This document shows positions 53,593 to 63,022 of a stretch of 64,000 nt of DNA, piece by piece (position 1 is the first letter of the stretch; each line of letters opens with the position of its first letter). The notes below the pieces were generated by a model. That model saw nothing but the letters and a program-made list of their open reading frames with translations, made no database searches and was not told the origin of the DNA. Source of the stretch: Sedimentibacter sp. zth1. Lineage in GTDB: Bacteria; Bacillota; Clostridia; Tissierellales; Sedimentibacteraceae. Position numbers and translations under genes: made by a program. The DNA lies in assembly GCF_017352195.1 (NCBI RefSeq), contig NZ_CP071445.1, forward strand, positions 496,001-560,000, read 5' to 3'.

Positions 53593-54498
53593 CTATAATA
53601 GTTCTGTACTAAAATATCTTTCAATTCTATCAGGTAAAACTGTGGTTATATTTTTGTTGCTTCCGTATTTTTTAGCTATTTCTTTACATGCCCATACATT
53701 TGCACCAGACGATGTACCACAAAGTAAACCTTGTTTTCTAGCAAGTATTCTTGTAGTCTCAAATGCATCTTGGTCACTAACTTCAACTATATCATCTATT
53801 AGGCTACTATCTAAAATTTCTGGAATAAAACCATCTCCTATACCTTGTATACTATGAAGTCCTGGTTCATGACCAAGCAAAGCAGATACATTTTTAGGTT
53901 CTACTGCAACAATTTTTATTTTTGGATTTTTCTCTTTCAAGAACTTACCAATTCCTTGTAGAGTACCACCACTGCCAAGACCAGATATGAATACATCAAT
54001 TTTTCCATCAAGCTGTTCATATAATTCAGACGCTGTAGTTTGATAGTGAATATTAGGATTATCTATATTTTTAAATTGTTGTGGCATAAAATATAGCTCT
54101 TTATTGCTTTGCGAAATCCTTTCAGCTTCTTTGACTGCACCATCAACACTAAGTTCTTTAGGAGTTAAAATTAAATTTGCACCAAGTGAACGGATAATTT
54201 TTTTCCTTTCAGTACTCATATTCTCAGGCATAACTATACTTACATTGTAACCTTTACACAATCCAACTAGTGCTAGACCTATTCCTGTATTGCCTGAAGT
54301 AGGTTCGATTATTGTCATTCCTTTTTTTAGTATTCCTTTTTGTTCTGCCATTTCAATCATATTTTTAGCAACTCTATCTTTTATACTACCACCAGGATTT
54401 AAATATTCTGCTTTAGCATAGATATTTAAATTTGTAGATGGCTTTAAATATATCAATGGTGTATTGCCAATTAAATCTAAAATGCTTTCTGTATACAT
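53593..54498 (-). CDS. cysK: Cysteine synthase (O-acetylserine sulfhydrylase)
   Basis: This PLP enzyme makes cysteine from O-acetylserine and sulfide. At 301 residues it has the PLP lysine K40 in NPGGSIKDR, the substrate loop PTSGNTGIGLA, and GLGSGGTLQGIGKFLK, which binds the cofactor phosphate. The C-terminus lacks any regulatory CBS domain, so this is CysK type rather than CBS type. GGAGAG precedes the ATG. No serine acetyltransferase gene is adjacent. Confidence 0.94.
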   Translation of the reverse strand: MYTESILDLIGNTPLIYLKPSTNLNIYAKAEYLNPGGSIKDRVAKNMIEMAEQKGILKKGMTIIEPTSGNTGIGLALVGLCKGYNVSIVMPENMSTERKKIIRSLGANLILTPKELSVDGAVKEAERISQSNKELYFMPQQFKNIDNPNIHYQTTASELYEQLDGKIDVFISGLGSGGTLQGIGKFLKEKNPKIKIVAVEPKNVSALLGHEPGLHSIQGIGDGFIPEILDSSLIDDIVEVSDQDAFETTRILARKQGLLCGTSSGANVWACKEIAKKYGSNKNITTVLPDRIERYFSTELL

Positions 54499-54683
54499 AA
54501 AACATCACTCTCCTAAAATATATGTTCACCAATTATAACAGTATAATTCAATAAATGCAAAAAATTATAATGTGATACAACAACGTTGATAATTATTGAT
54601 TTATTGTTCATAATACTTACTCCTGCATGCCACAACTTTCGCAAATGGCTGAAACATTAATTTAATAAATGGTATTTTTATCA

Positions 54684-55130
54684 TTACATCGCATATGCAC
54701 CAGGAGCGCAAAAACTACATGCAGTGATGTCTCCTTCAAACTGTATTTTTAGTTTTACATGATATGCATCAATTGGAATGTTGTATTGAGTATATACATT
54801 GGCAAATTCATGATAAATTTGTGTTGTAATGTCATGCTCATTTTTTATAATCATTTTTTCATTATAATCAAAAAAATCAGCTATAAATAAAAGCTTAGTA
54901 ACAGCAATGGCTCTAATAATAAAACCAAACATTAGATAAGAAATTTCACTTACATCTATTAATAAATCATATTCAAAAGTAGAAATGTTATTTCCACTAT
55001 CTGTTATACTACAAGTTTTATATCCATTTAATTCAAAGTTATCAAATGTAATATTCCCGTTTATTGTGAAAAATTCAGGACTACCGTTTAAAACAGATAT
55101 CCACTCAGGATTTAAAAACAAATTCTTCAT
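54684..55130 (-). CDS. Hypothetical protein, 148 residues
   Basis: I do not recognise this protein. It is 148 residues long, starts MKNLFLNPEWISVLNGSPEF, is rich in Phe, Ile and Asn, and ends in CSFCAPGAYAM, a CxxC-like pair close to the C-terminus. The alternating hydrophobic pattern suggests a beta-rich fold, perhaps a carbohydrate-binding type, but that is a guess. A good GGAGG lies upstream of the ATG. It is flanked by cysK and a pseudogene remnant. Confidence 0.6.
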   Translation of the reverse strand: MKNLFLNPEWISVLNGSPEFFTINGNITFDNFELNGYKTCSITDSGNNISTFEYDLLIDVSEISYLMFGFIIRAIAVTKLLFIADFFDYNEKMIIKNEHDITTQIYHEFANVYTQYNIPIDAYHVKLKIQFEGDITACSFCAPGAYAM

Positions 55131-55239
55131 ATATATCCTCCAATATAAGTTTATTTATATCTATAATAAAATTTATTACAATATATCTACTATTATGTTA
55201 GATTATTTAAATTTTTATAATACAGTAAAATGTTCATAG

Positions 55240-55323
55240 TACTTAAATTATGGTATACCTTCAAACATCTCTTATACTGCAGGTACATACGTTTGTAATG
55301 ATGTAACGGACACAGTTGTGTAA
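55240..55323 (+). pseudogene. Remnant of pyrrolidone-carboxylate peptidase C-terminal region
   Basis: Codons 55252-55320 read GIPSNISYTAGTYVCNDV and a short tail before TAA. This matches the region around the active-site cysteine of pyroglutamyl peptidase I (xAGTYVCN). An in-frame TAG at 55237 cuts the frame just upstream and no start is present. The remaining gap 55131-55427 shows no other coding sequence. Confidence 0.7.
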
Positions 55324-55427
55324 ATATTTTTAAAATATATATGTAAAAGTCTAAAAAATTAAGTGTAAATTAAGGCTTTATATGGTATAATGCATATTAT
55401 AATAAATAGAATGAAAGGGATTTTACA

Positions 55428-56402
55428 ATGAAAAAAATATTATTACTAACATTAGTTACATGTATGCTTTTCGTAACTGCTTGCTCTAAAACAGATAGCA
55501 GTGATGAGATAAAGACTGTTAATGAAACTAAACATGAAATAAAAGATGAAGAGTATGACAAAGTATTAAATGATTACAAAAAGATGTATGAGCGACAAGT
55601 AGGCGAAGAGAGTTGGAAAACTTTAAAAGATGATGAAGTATTCCAATCAAAATTAGAAGAAATGGTTTTAGATACTATGACTCTTGAGAAAATTTTCATA
55701 GATGAAGCTAAAAAAAATAACCTTAGTGTAACTGATGATGAGGTAGCAGCTGAGTTTGATGAATTTAAAGCTAATTATGAATCTGAAGAAGCTTATCAAG
55801 AAGATTTGAAAAATAATGAATTAACAGAAGATTTAATTAAAGATAGAATAAATAAACAATTAATAATAAACAAATTTATAGGATATAAATCTGATTTAAT
55901 CAATAAAATTACTCCTACTGACGAAGAATTAAAAGAGTTTTATGACACTAATAAGCAGTTGTTCAACAAAATTAGAGCAAGCCATATTTTAGTTGATGAT
56001 CAAGAAAAAGCACAAAATATTAAGAAACAACTAGATGAAGGTGCTGATTTTGCTGAGCTAGCTAAAGAATTTTCTAAAGACGCAAATAAAGATCAAGGTG
56101 GAGATTTAGGATATTTTTCTCCAGATAAAATGGTTAAAGAATTTTCAGTTATTGCATTTAGTTTGGATAAAGATGAAATAAGTGAACCTGTAAAAACTCA
56201 ATATGGATGGCACATAATTAAAGTTACAGATAAACAAAATTCATATGAAAGTGTAAATAAAGAGGAATTAACTTATAATTATAAAACTGATGTATATGAT
56301 AAAATGTGTAACAATTACATTGAAAATGCAAATCTAAAAATTTCTGACAGATTAAAAGCTATTAGAGAAAGATCAGCTGCAGTTAAAAATCAAGCAGAAT
56401 AG
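55428..56402 (+). CDS. PrsA-like lipoprotein peptidyl-prolyl isomerase (parvulin)
   Basis: This 324-residue exported foldase has a signal peptide with lipobox FVTAC (lipidated C19). An acidic SurA/PrsA-type N-terminal helical region follows. A parvulin domain occupies about residues 185-285: ASHILVDDQEKAQ, GADFAELAKEFSKD, GGDLGYFSPDKM and QYGWHIIKV. It helps secreted proteins fold outside the membrane. AAAGGG precedes the ATG; a strong terminator follows. Confidence 0.92.
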   Translation: MKKILLLTLVTCMLFVTACSKTDSSDEIKTVNETKHEIKDEEYDKVLNDYKKMYERQVGEESWKTLKDDEVFQSKLEEMVLDTMTLEKIFIDEAKKNNLSVTDDEVAAEFDEFKANYESEEAYQEDLKNNELTEDLIKDRINKQLIINKFIGYKSDLINKITPTDEELKEFYDTNKQLFNKIRASHILVDDQEKAQNIKKQLDEGADFAELAKEFSKDANKDQGGDLGYFSPDKMVKEFSVIAFSLDKDEISEPVKTQYGWHIIKVTDKQNSYESVNKEELTYNYKTDVYDKMCNNYIENANLKISDRLKAIRERSAAVKNQAE

Positions 56403-56414
56403 AAAAAATATATA

Positions 56415-56459
56415 AAAAAAGCACTACTTTTGCTAATAATAAAATGTAGTGCTTTTTTT
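56415..56459 (+). terminator. Terminator after the PrsA-like gene
   Basis: AAAAAAGCACTAC (56415-56427) pairs with GTAGTGCTTTTTT (from 56446), followed by more T. Confidence 0.88.
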
Positions 56460-56490
56460 ATATTATATATGGGTAACGAGAGGAACTTTT

Positions 56491-57333
56491 TTATTTCTGT
56501 AATTTTTTTATGAAATATGGTGCAATTCCAAATCCCCAAAATCCGACGAAGAAATATCTTATAAGGCTAAATATTAACGTTGATGGAAAAAATAATTTAA
56601 GAACACTTTTTATTAATAATAATCCACCTAACATTATAATATATGAAAAGACTTTATTTTTAAATGACATTATATTAGAAAAGTTAATATATTTATTCTC
56701 TAAAACATATCCAACTGAAAGTCCTAATAATAAACCAGAACTTTTATAAAAATCATTATCGCCAAATATCAATGTCAAAATTGTAAATATAACAGAGCAA
56801 AAAATTATTATATAATAATTTTTGCTTTTATATATATAGTCAAAGGCTTTATTAATTAGTAGTGCCCATGAAAATCCAAATATTGCTGCAAACACAACGT
56901 CTGTTGGCCAGTGTACTCCTAAATATATTCTTGATAAACCAACTAGAAAAATAAGTATGATAGAAAAAATGTATAAGTACTTTTTCTTGAATATTAAGCA
57001 TAAGGTTGTCCAAAATGTTGATGAAGCTTGCGTATGACCACTAGGAAATGAGTAACCAGTAGCAGTTTCTACTCTTTTAGATAAAATCCCTTCAATTCCA
57101 ATTGGACGTTGAATTTTAAATATATTTTTTATAATAGCATTAAAGCAAGTTCCCGATACAATTGTGAAAATTAATTTGTAACCCTTATTTTTATCAATAC
57201 TCAAAAATACATAAGAAGCGATAACAACCAATAACGTTTCCTCTCCGAAAAGAGTTAATGCTTCAAAAAAAACATCAAGAAAAGCATTGCTAAATGTTTG
57301 TATAAATTTTATTATTTCGATCTGAAATTCCAT
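56491..57333 (-). CDS. PAP2-family membrane phosphatase
   Basis: This 280-residue polytopic protein carries the three PAP2 motifs: KIQRPIG, YSFPSGHTQ and SRIYLGVHWPTD. Likely substrates are lipid phosphates such as undecaprenyl diphosphate or phosphatidate; uppP is also present in the window, so this may be a second activity. AAGGAAGG precedes the ATG. It is convergent with the PrsA-like gene. Confidence 0.9.
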   Translation of the reverse strand: MEFQIEIIKFIQTFSNAFLDVFFEALTLFGEETLLVVIASYVFLSIDKNKGYKLIFTIVSGTCFNAIIKNIFKIQRPIGIEGILSKRVETATGYSFPSGHTQASSTFWTTLCLIFKKKYLYIFSIILIFLVGLSRIYLGVHWPTDVVFAAIFGFSWALLINKAFDYIYKSKNYYIIIFCSVIFTILTLIFGDNDFYKSSGLLLGLSVGYVLENKYINFSNIMSFKNKVFSYIIMLGGLLLIKSVLKLFFPSTLIFSLIRYFFVGFWGFGIAPYFIKKLQK

Positions 57334-57471
57334 AAATTACCTTCCTTAAAACTTTGTATGTGTATTATATAGTAAATACAAATAAATACTAACATAAAAT
57401 TAACAAATATTCTATAAATGTATTTAAACTTTTTTGGTTAGATTTTTTGATAATTGAAATAATAATATAAG

Positions 57472-57501
57472 TAGTAATAAATAAAATAGTAATAAATAAA
57501 A
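57472..57501. repeat. Tandem 15-nt duplication upstream of the DEAD-box gene
   Basis: TAGTAATAAATAAAA occurs twice without a gap (57472-57486, 57487-57501). It lies just upstream of a plausible promoter (TTGTAA, 17 nt, TAGAAT) for the helicase gene and could act as an AT-rich UP element. Confidence 0.55.
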
Positions 57502-57578
57502 AAATACTTGTAATTTAAAATGTATAGTGGTAGAATAAAATGTTGTGTAAAATCATATATAAGGAAGAAAACAAATTA

Positions 57579-59294
57579 ATGAAAATTGAAAACATCGAAA
57601 TTAGTGAAAAAATCCAAAAAGGACTAGAGGAGATGGGCTTTGAAGAACTAACTCAAATACAGTTAGAAGCAATTCCTCACATTTTGGAGGGTAAAGATAT
57701 TATTGCTCAATCTAATACAGGCACAGGAAAAACTGCTGCATTTGGTATACCAGTAATTCAAAGTATAGATACTGAAATTAGAAAACCACAAGCTATTGCA
57801 ATATGTCCGACTAGAGAACTAGCAGTTCAAGTTGCAAACGAATTTAAAAAAATGTCAAAGTTCGTAGAAGGATTAAAAATTGTTAGTGTTTATGGTGGAG
57901 CAGATATAAAAAGGCAAATTGATAAATTAAGAAATGGAGCGCAGATAATTATCGGAACTCCAGGAAGAATTATTGATTTAATTAATAGAGGCGTAATAAA
58001 GTTAGAACAATTAAAAACAACAATATTAGACGAAGCAGATGAAATGCTTAAAATGGGCTTTAAAGAGGATATAGAGTTAATCCTTAGCAATGTTCACCAC
58101 AAAACACAAACGTTATTATTTTCAGCTACAATTCCTGCTAGCATAAAAAAAATTACAAAGCAGTTTCAAAAAGATCCTGTAGAGATTAAAACTCTAAGAG
58201 AAGGAATTACTGCAAAAGAAGTTAAACAAAGCTATTTTATTGTAAAACATTCTGATAAAATTGAAGCATTATCAAGAGTTATTGACACATACACAACCAA
58301 ATTAGCTTTAGTATTTTGTAATACTAAAAGAAGTGTCGATGAGTTATTTGATGTATTAGTAGATAGAGGATACAATTGTGATAAGATACATGGTGATATA
58401 AATCAAGCACAAAGACTTGATACTTTAAATAAATTTAATAATGGTTTAGTTGATGTTTTAATTGCTACAGATGTTGCAGCAAGAGGACTTGACATAAAAG
58501 AAGTTGAGGCTGTTATTAACTTTGATATACCAGTAAAAGAAGATTATTATGTTCATAGAATAGGTAGAACTGGTCGTGCCGGTAGAGAGGGTTTATCATT
58601 TACTTTACTAACAAATAAAGAAATGAGTAAGCTACGTGCTATCGAAAAATACACTAAAAAATCAATAAGAAAAAGATCTATTCCTACAATTGATAAAGTT
58701 AATGAAATAAAGCAAGATAAATTCATTAGACAAATTGAAGAACAAATAGCTAATTGCAATACTGATGAGTATGCATATATTATTAAAAGATTGTTTGAAG
58801 ATGGAAACTCACCAGAATCTATTATTAATGCTTTAATTAAGGATAGGTTAACTTTTAATAATGCTGATAATGATAAAGATTTAAATGATAATACTCCTGA
58901 AAGACGTAAATCTTCTAGAAAAAGAGAAGATGAAATAAATAGATCAGGTGTAAGATTCTTTGTAAATGTAGGAAAAAAAGATGGTATCAGACCTAAAGAT
59001 ATACTTGGTGCTGTTGCTGGTGAATGTAATATCCCAGGAAGTGATATTGGCGCAATTGAAATTTTAGATAAATTTTCATTTTTTACTGCTGCTAAAGAAC
59101 ATAAAAATGTTATTTTAGACAAAATGAACAATTCAGCAATTAAAGGTAGAGATGTAGTTGTAGAGATAACAACATCTAAAAAAAGCAGTTCAAAATCATC
59201 GTCATCAAATTATAATAAACCATATAAGAATAATGGAAGAAGAGATAGTGGTAAGAAAGATGGCGGTAAATTTTATGGAAGAAGAAAAAAATAG
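57579..59294 (+). CDS. DEAD-box RNA helicase with C-terminal DbpA-type RNA-binding domain
   Basis: This 571-residue helicase has the Q motif (FEELTQIQLEAIP), Walker A SNTGTGKTA, LDEADEM, SAT and HRIGRTGRAGREG. The C-terminal domain (VRFFVNVGKKDGIRP, DIGAIEILDKFSFF) is the DbpA/CshA-like RRM that binds rRNA. A basic Ser/Lys/Arg/Gly tail follows. Ribosome assembly or mRNA turnover at low temperature is likely. The ATG at 57579 follows AAGGAAG; an ATG at 57540 has no RBS. Confidence 0.93.
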   Translation: MKIENIEISEKIQKGLEEMGFEELTQIQLEAIPHILEGKDIIAQSNTGTGKTAAFGIPVIQSIDTEIRKPQAIAICPTRELAVQVANEFKKMSKFVEGLKIVSVYGGADIKRQIDKLRNGAQIIIGTPGRIIDLINRGVIKLEQLKTTILDEADEMLKMGFKEDIELILSNVHHKTQTLLFSATIPASIKKITKQFQKDPVEIKTLREGITAKEVKQSYFIVKHSDKIEALSRVIDTYTTKLALVFCNTKRSVDELFDVLVDRGYNCDKIHGDINQAQRLDTLNKFNNGLVDVLIATDVAARGLDIKEVEAVINFDIPVKEDYYVHRIGRTGRAGREGLSFTLLTNKEMSKLRAIEKYTKKSIRKRSIPTIDKVNEIKQDKFIRQIEEQIANCNTDEYAYIIKRLFEDGNSPESIINALIKDRLTFNNADNDKDLNDNTPERRKSSRKREDEINRSGVRFFVNVGKKDGIRPKDILGAVAGECNIPGSDIGAIEILDKFSFFTAAKEHKNVILDKMNNSAIKGRDVVVEITTSKKSSSKSSSSNYNKPYKNNGRRDSGKKDGGKFYGRRKK

Positions 59295-59305
59295 TATGAT
59301 TATTT

Positions 59306-59346
59306 GCATCAAATATATTTTATAATATATATTTGGTGCTTTTTTT
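59306..59346 (+). terminator. Terminator after the DEAD-box gene
   Basis: A 13-bp stem (59306-59318 with 59327-59339, G-T pairs allowed) is followed by T7. Downstream, ATTCTGT/ACAGAAT near 59381-59408 is a small inverted repeat before the next gene. Confidence 0.82.
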
Positions 59347-59447
59347 CATGATTTCATCTGTACCCTTTTAAAAATATAATTCTGTATCTTTTGAAATGAA
59401 CAGAATGATGTATAATGTTATTATAATAATTTTAGGGGGCTTAGATA

Positions 59448-59951
59448 ATGAGCAAAAAAAATATAAAACAATTAGTATATACAGCATTATTTGCAGCACT
59501 AATTTATGTTACAACCTATGTAATTAAAGTACCATCAGTTGTAACTAATGGATATACGCACTTAGGAGATGGATTTATTTTTCTTGCAGTAATATTATTA
59601 GGTAGAAAAAATGGTGCAATTGCGGCTGCTATCGGTGCATCTTTGTCAGATTTATTAGGTGGATATTCTCATTATATTATACCTACTTTTATCATAAAAT
59701 TTGTGATGGCATACATTATGGGTTTTATAATAGATAAAAATAAAGAAAGAAAATATTCTTGGTTAATAGGTGCTTTAGTAGGAAGTGTATGGCAAATTAT
59801 TGCTTATTACATTGTAGGTTCTGTATTTATGGGTAGCTTTATATCAACACTTTTAGATATACCGGCAAATTGTATACAATCTGCATTTGGAATTATAATA
59901 GCTTTTTTATTAGGAAATCAGTTAAAGAAATTTATTAAAATAGATGAATAA
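59448..59951 (+). CDS. ECF transporter S component
   Basis: This 167-residue integral membrane protein has about six hydrophobic segments and the ECF substrate-binding pattern: an N-terminal TALFAALIYV segment and GDGFIFLAVILLGRKNGAIAAAIG. It captures a vitamin or similar small molecule for a shared ECF module encoded elsewhere. The ligand cannot be read from sequence, and no riboswitch is visible upstream. AGGGGGC precedes the ATG. Confidence 0.85.
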   Translation: MSKKNIKQLVYTALFAALIYVTTYVIKVPSVVTNGYTHLGDGFIFLAVILLGRKNGAIAAAIGASLSDLLGGYSHYIIPTFIIKFVMAYIMGFIIDKNKERKYSWLIGALVGSVWQIIAYYIVGSVFMGSFISTLLDIPANCIQSAFGIIIAFLLGNQLKKFIKIDE

Positions 59952-59957
59952 AAATTG

Positions 59958-59986
59958 TTGACATTTCTATTAATTGATAATATACT
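59958..59986 (+). promoter_or_regulatory. Promoter of thrS
   Basis: TTGACA (59958-59963), a 17-nt spacer and TATACT (59981-59986) lie immediately upstream of the T-box leader. Confidence 0.85.
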
Positions 59987-60008
59987 ATATACACTATATA
60001 AATATAGA

Positions 60009-60246
60009 CTAATGCTATGAAAGATCGAGTAAGTTATAAACAATATCAAAGAGAATAAATGCCATGGGCTGAAAGCATTTTATATATGTGTAGCTGAAAA
60101 CTAATCTAGAGCAAAATCTGAAACTTATTGATTAAGGTAAGGATTTGGTTAAGCGCCATAAGCTTTTGAGTCCCAATTAGGGTGGAACCACGAAATTACA
60201 ACCTTCGTCCCTAAACACATTGTGTTTAGTGATGGAGGTTATTTTT
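60009..60246 (+). promoter_or_regulatory. T-box leader of thrS
   Basis: The conserved T-box AGGGTGGAACCACG is at 60179-60192. It is followed by a terminator stem AACCTTCGTCCC.../...GATGGAGGTT with T's at 60242-60246. In stem I the specifier is most likely ACT (60100-60102, in GAAAACTAATC), a threonine codon, fitting thrS. Uncharged tRNA-Thr would prevent termination. This covers the gene-free stretch 59952-60275. Confidence 0.93.
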
Positions 60247-60275
60247 ATTTATAAATATTTTTTAGGAGGATTATT

Positions 60276-62198
60276 ATGATTAAATTAACAATGCCTGATG
60301 GCAGTGTTCGAGAGTACGAAAAAGGAACTAAAGCTATTGATGTAGCAAAAAGTATAAGTGAAGGATTAGCAAGAGTAATTCTAGCTGCAAGCTATAATAA
60401 TAAAACGATAGATTTACAACAAGAATTACAAGAGGATGGAACAATTAAGTTCTTGAAATTTGAAGACGAAGATGGAAAACATGCATTTTGGCATACTTCA
60501 TCACATATATTGGCGCAAGCTATAAAAAGAATATGGCCAGAAGCAAAACTTGCTATAGGTCCTTCAATTAAAGATGGATTTTACTATGATATTGATTTAG
60601 ATTATAGAATAGTAGAAGAAGATTTAGAAAAAATTCAAGCTGAAATGAAAAAAATAGTAAAAGAAAATATTAAGCTTGAAAGATTTGAATTACCAAGAGA
60701 TGAAGCGTTGAAGTTTATGTCAGATAATAAAGAACCTTATAAAGTTGAGTTGATTAATGACTTGCCTGAGGATTCGATTATTTCTTTCTATAAACAAGGA
60801 GAATTTACTGACCTTTGTGCTGGTCCTCATATTGAATCAACAAAAAAAGTAAAAGCAATAAAGTTATTAAGTATCGCTGGAGCTTATTGGAGAGGTAGCG
60901 AGAAAAATAAAATGCTTCAGAGAATTTATGGTATAACTTTTGACAAAGCAAAAAATTTAGAAGAACATTTAAACATGTTAGAGGAAGCTAAAAAAAGAGA
61001 CCATAGAAAACTTGGAAAAGAATTAGGATTGTTCTTTATGTCTGAAGAAGGACCTGGATTTCCATTTTTCTTGCCAAAAGGTGTAGAAGTTAAAAATGAG
61101 TTAGTTAAATTTTGGAGAGAAGTACACAAGGAAGCTGGATATGTTGAAGTTGAGACTCCTATTATCTTGAATAAACATTTATGGGAAACTTCAGGACACT
61201 GGTCCCACTATAAAGAAAATATGTATACTACTATGATAGATGATGAAGATTATGCAATTAAACCAATGAACTGTCCAGGTGGAATGTTAGTTTATAAAAA
61301 TTCACCTCATTCATACAAGGATTTCCCTATTAGAGTAGGCGAGTTAGGTAGAGTTCATAGACATGAGTTGTCTGGTGCTTTACATGGTCTTATGAGAGTA
61401 AGAACATTTACACAAGATGATGCACATATATTTATGTTGCCTAATCAAATAAAAGATGAAATTAAAAATGTTGCAAATTTAATTGATAGAATATATAAAA
61501 CTTTTGGATTTAGTTATAGTGTTGAGTTATCTACTAGACCAGAAGATTTCTTAGGAGATATTAAAGATTGGGATATAGCTGAGAATGCACTTGAATCTGC
61601 ACTTAAAGAATTAGGCTTAGATTATAAAATAAATGAAGGTGATGGTGCTTTCTATGGTCCTAAAATAGACTTTAAGATAAGAGATTGCATAGGCAGAGAA
61701 TGGCAATGTGGAACTATTCAGTTAGATTACCAGTTACCACAAAGATTTGAACTTGAGTATATTGGAGCTGATGGGCAAAAACATAGACCAATAATGATTC
61801 ATAGGGTTGCACTTGGTAGTCTAGAAAGATTTTTTGGAGTTTTAATTGAGCAATATGCTGGAGCTTTTCCAACATGGATAGCACCAGTACAAGTTAAAAT
61901 ATTACCTATTTCAGATAAATTTAATGATTATGCTATGTCTGTTAAAAAAGATTTAGAAGCAAAAGGTATAAAAGTAGTCTTAGATGATAGATCTGAAAAA
62001 ATAGGTTATAAAATTAGAGAAGCACAGCTTGAAAAAACACCTTATATGTTTGTTGTTGGAGAAAAAGAAAAAGAATCTAACACTGTTGCTGTAAGAGAAA
62101 GAAGCAAAGGTGATATAGGTTCAATGTCAATTGATGAAATTGCTTCAACTATAATTAATAAGATAGTAAATAGAGAAAATGATTCACCACAAGTATAG
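60276..62198 (+). CDS. thrS: Threonyl-tRNA synthetase
   Basis: This is a 640-residue class II synthetase. The N-terminal TGS domain (MIKLTMPDGSVREYEKGT) is followed by the editing domain with HTSSHILAQA and CAGPH. The catalytic core has the zinc-site MNCPGGM, GRVHRHELSGALHGLMRVR and DDAHIF, and HRVALGSLERFFGVLIEQ as motif 3. The anticodon-binding domain is at the end. AGGAGG precedes the ATG. Expression is governed by the T-box leader. Confidence 0.98.
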   Translation: MIKLTMPDGSVREYEKGTKAIDVAKSISEGLARVILAASYNNKTIDLQQELQEDGTIKFLKFEDEDGKHAFWHTSSHILAQAIKRIWPEAKLAIGPSIKDGFYYDIDLDYRIVEEDLEKIQAEMKKIVKENIKLERFELPRDEALKFMSDNKEPYKVELINDLPEDSIISFYKQGEFTDLCAGPHIESTKKVKAIKLLSIAGAYWRGSEKNKMLQRIYGITFDKAKNLEEHLNMLEEAKKRDHRKLGKELGLFFMSEEGPGFPFFLPKGVEVKNELVKFWREVHKEAGYVEVETPIILNKHLWETSGHWSHYKENMYTTMIDDEDYAIKPMNCPGGMLVYKNSPHSYKDFPIRVGELGRVHRHELSGALHGLMRVRTFTQDDAHIFMLPNQIKDEIKNVANLIDRIYKTFGFSYSVELSTRPEDFLGDIKDWDIAENALESALKELGLDYKINEGDGAFYGPKIDFKIRDCIGREWQCGTIQLDYQLPQRFELEYIGADGQKHRPIMIHRVALGSLERFFGVLIEQYAGAFPTWIAPVQVKILPISDKFNDYAMSVKKDLEAKGIKVVLDDRSEKIGYKIREAQLEKTPYMFVVGEKEKESNTVAVRERSKGDIGSMSIDEIASTIINKIVNRENDSPQV

Positions 62199-62210
62199 AC
62201 TGTTGCAATT

Positions 62211-62250
62211 AAAAGACTTTTCCAAGTAAAAATGGAAAAGTCTTTTTTTT
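62211..62250 (+). terminator. Terminator after thrS
   Basis: A perfect 14-bp stem, AAAAGACTTTTCCA (62211-62224) / TGGAAAAGTCTTTT (62233-62246), followed by T's. The remainder up to 62378 is AT-rich with nothing recognisable. Confidence 0.88.
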
Positions 62251-62378
62251 ATTCATATATTTTTTAATTAAATATATTACAATTTCTAATTAATTTCTAA
62301 TAATTGGTTAAAGATTAACTAATTATTAAAATATATAATATCATTAATAAATAAATTATATATAAATGGAGGCAGGAT

Positions 62379-62906
62379 ATGAAGGTTACAATTGAATTGA
62401 TAGACGAATTAAGAAGTAGAGTGAATGTTTCTTATGAGGAAGCAAAAAGTGTTCTTGAACGAAATGACGGTGATTTAATTAAATCAATTATAGAATTGGA
62501 GAATAAAAAAGGTATCAAATCAAAAAACGTAAAGCAACACAATACAGATTTTTCTGAATTTGCCAATAAGGTATTTAGGTTCAGGTTTAGTGTTAAAAAT
62601 AGGGATGGTGAAGTAATAATAAATATTCCGTTAATATTAGTAGCAGTAACACTTATAATGGCATTTTGGGTTGTAATTTTTGGTGTTATAATAGCAGTAT
62701 TAACTTCATGCAATATGAAAATTTACAAAGCAAAAAGTTATCATGGATATGATAATATAAAAAAAGATGTAAAACATACGGTTAATAAAGTAAAGGATTC
62801 TGCTGATAAAATTTTTGACAATGATGAAACTATAAATAAAAACAAGTCCGATAATAAAAATAAAGCAGATGATAATGATGATGATAATGAAATAATTATA
62901 GAATAA
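62379..62906 (+). CDS. DUF4342 protein with UBA-like domain and one membrane segment pair
   Basis: This 175-residue protein has an N-terminal UBA-like three-helix part, as in EF-Ts (LRSRVNVSYEEAKSVLERNDGDLIKSIIELE). The DUF4342 segment FRFSVKNRDGEVIINIPLILV runs into a hydrophobic stretch (LIMAFWVVIFGVIIAVLT). It ends in a highly charged Lys/Asp/Asn tail. Function unknown; probably membrane-associated. GGAGG precedes the ATG. Confidence 0.82.
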   Translation: MKVTIELIDELRSRVNVSYEEAKSVLERNDGDLIKSIIELENKKGIKSKNVKQHNTDFSEFANKVFRFRFSVKNRDGEVIINIPLILVAVTLIMAFWVVIFGVIIAVLTSCNMKIYKAKSYHGYDNIKKDVKHTVNKVKDSADKIFDNDETINKNKSDNKNKADDNDDDNEIIIE

Positions 62907-62917
62907 GATTTAAATAA

Positions 62918-62957
62918 ATTAGCGTTTTAGAAATAATTCTAAGGCGTTAATTTTTTT
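62918..62957 (+). terminator. Terminator after the DUF4342 gene
   Basis: A 15-bp stem with three G-T pairs (62918-62932 with 62937-62951) is followed by T7. Confidence 0.82.
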
Positions 62958-62985
62958 GACAAATTATAGAAATATATAGTATAAT
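62956..62985 (+). promoter_or_regulatory. Promoter of the MBOAT gene
   Basis: TTGACA (62956-62961), an 18-nt spacer and TATAAT (62980-62985) lie 38 nt before the start codon; the -35 box overlaps the U tract of the preceding terminator. Confidence 0.75.
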
Positions 62986-63022
62986 ATTAAAATAGTAAAA
63001 TATGTTTTACATGGAGAATGAT

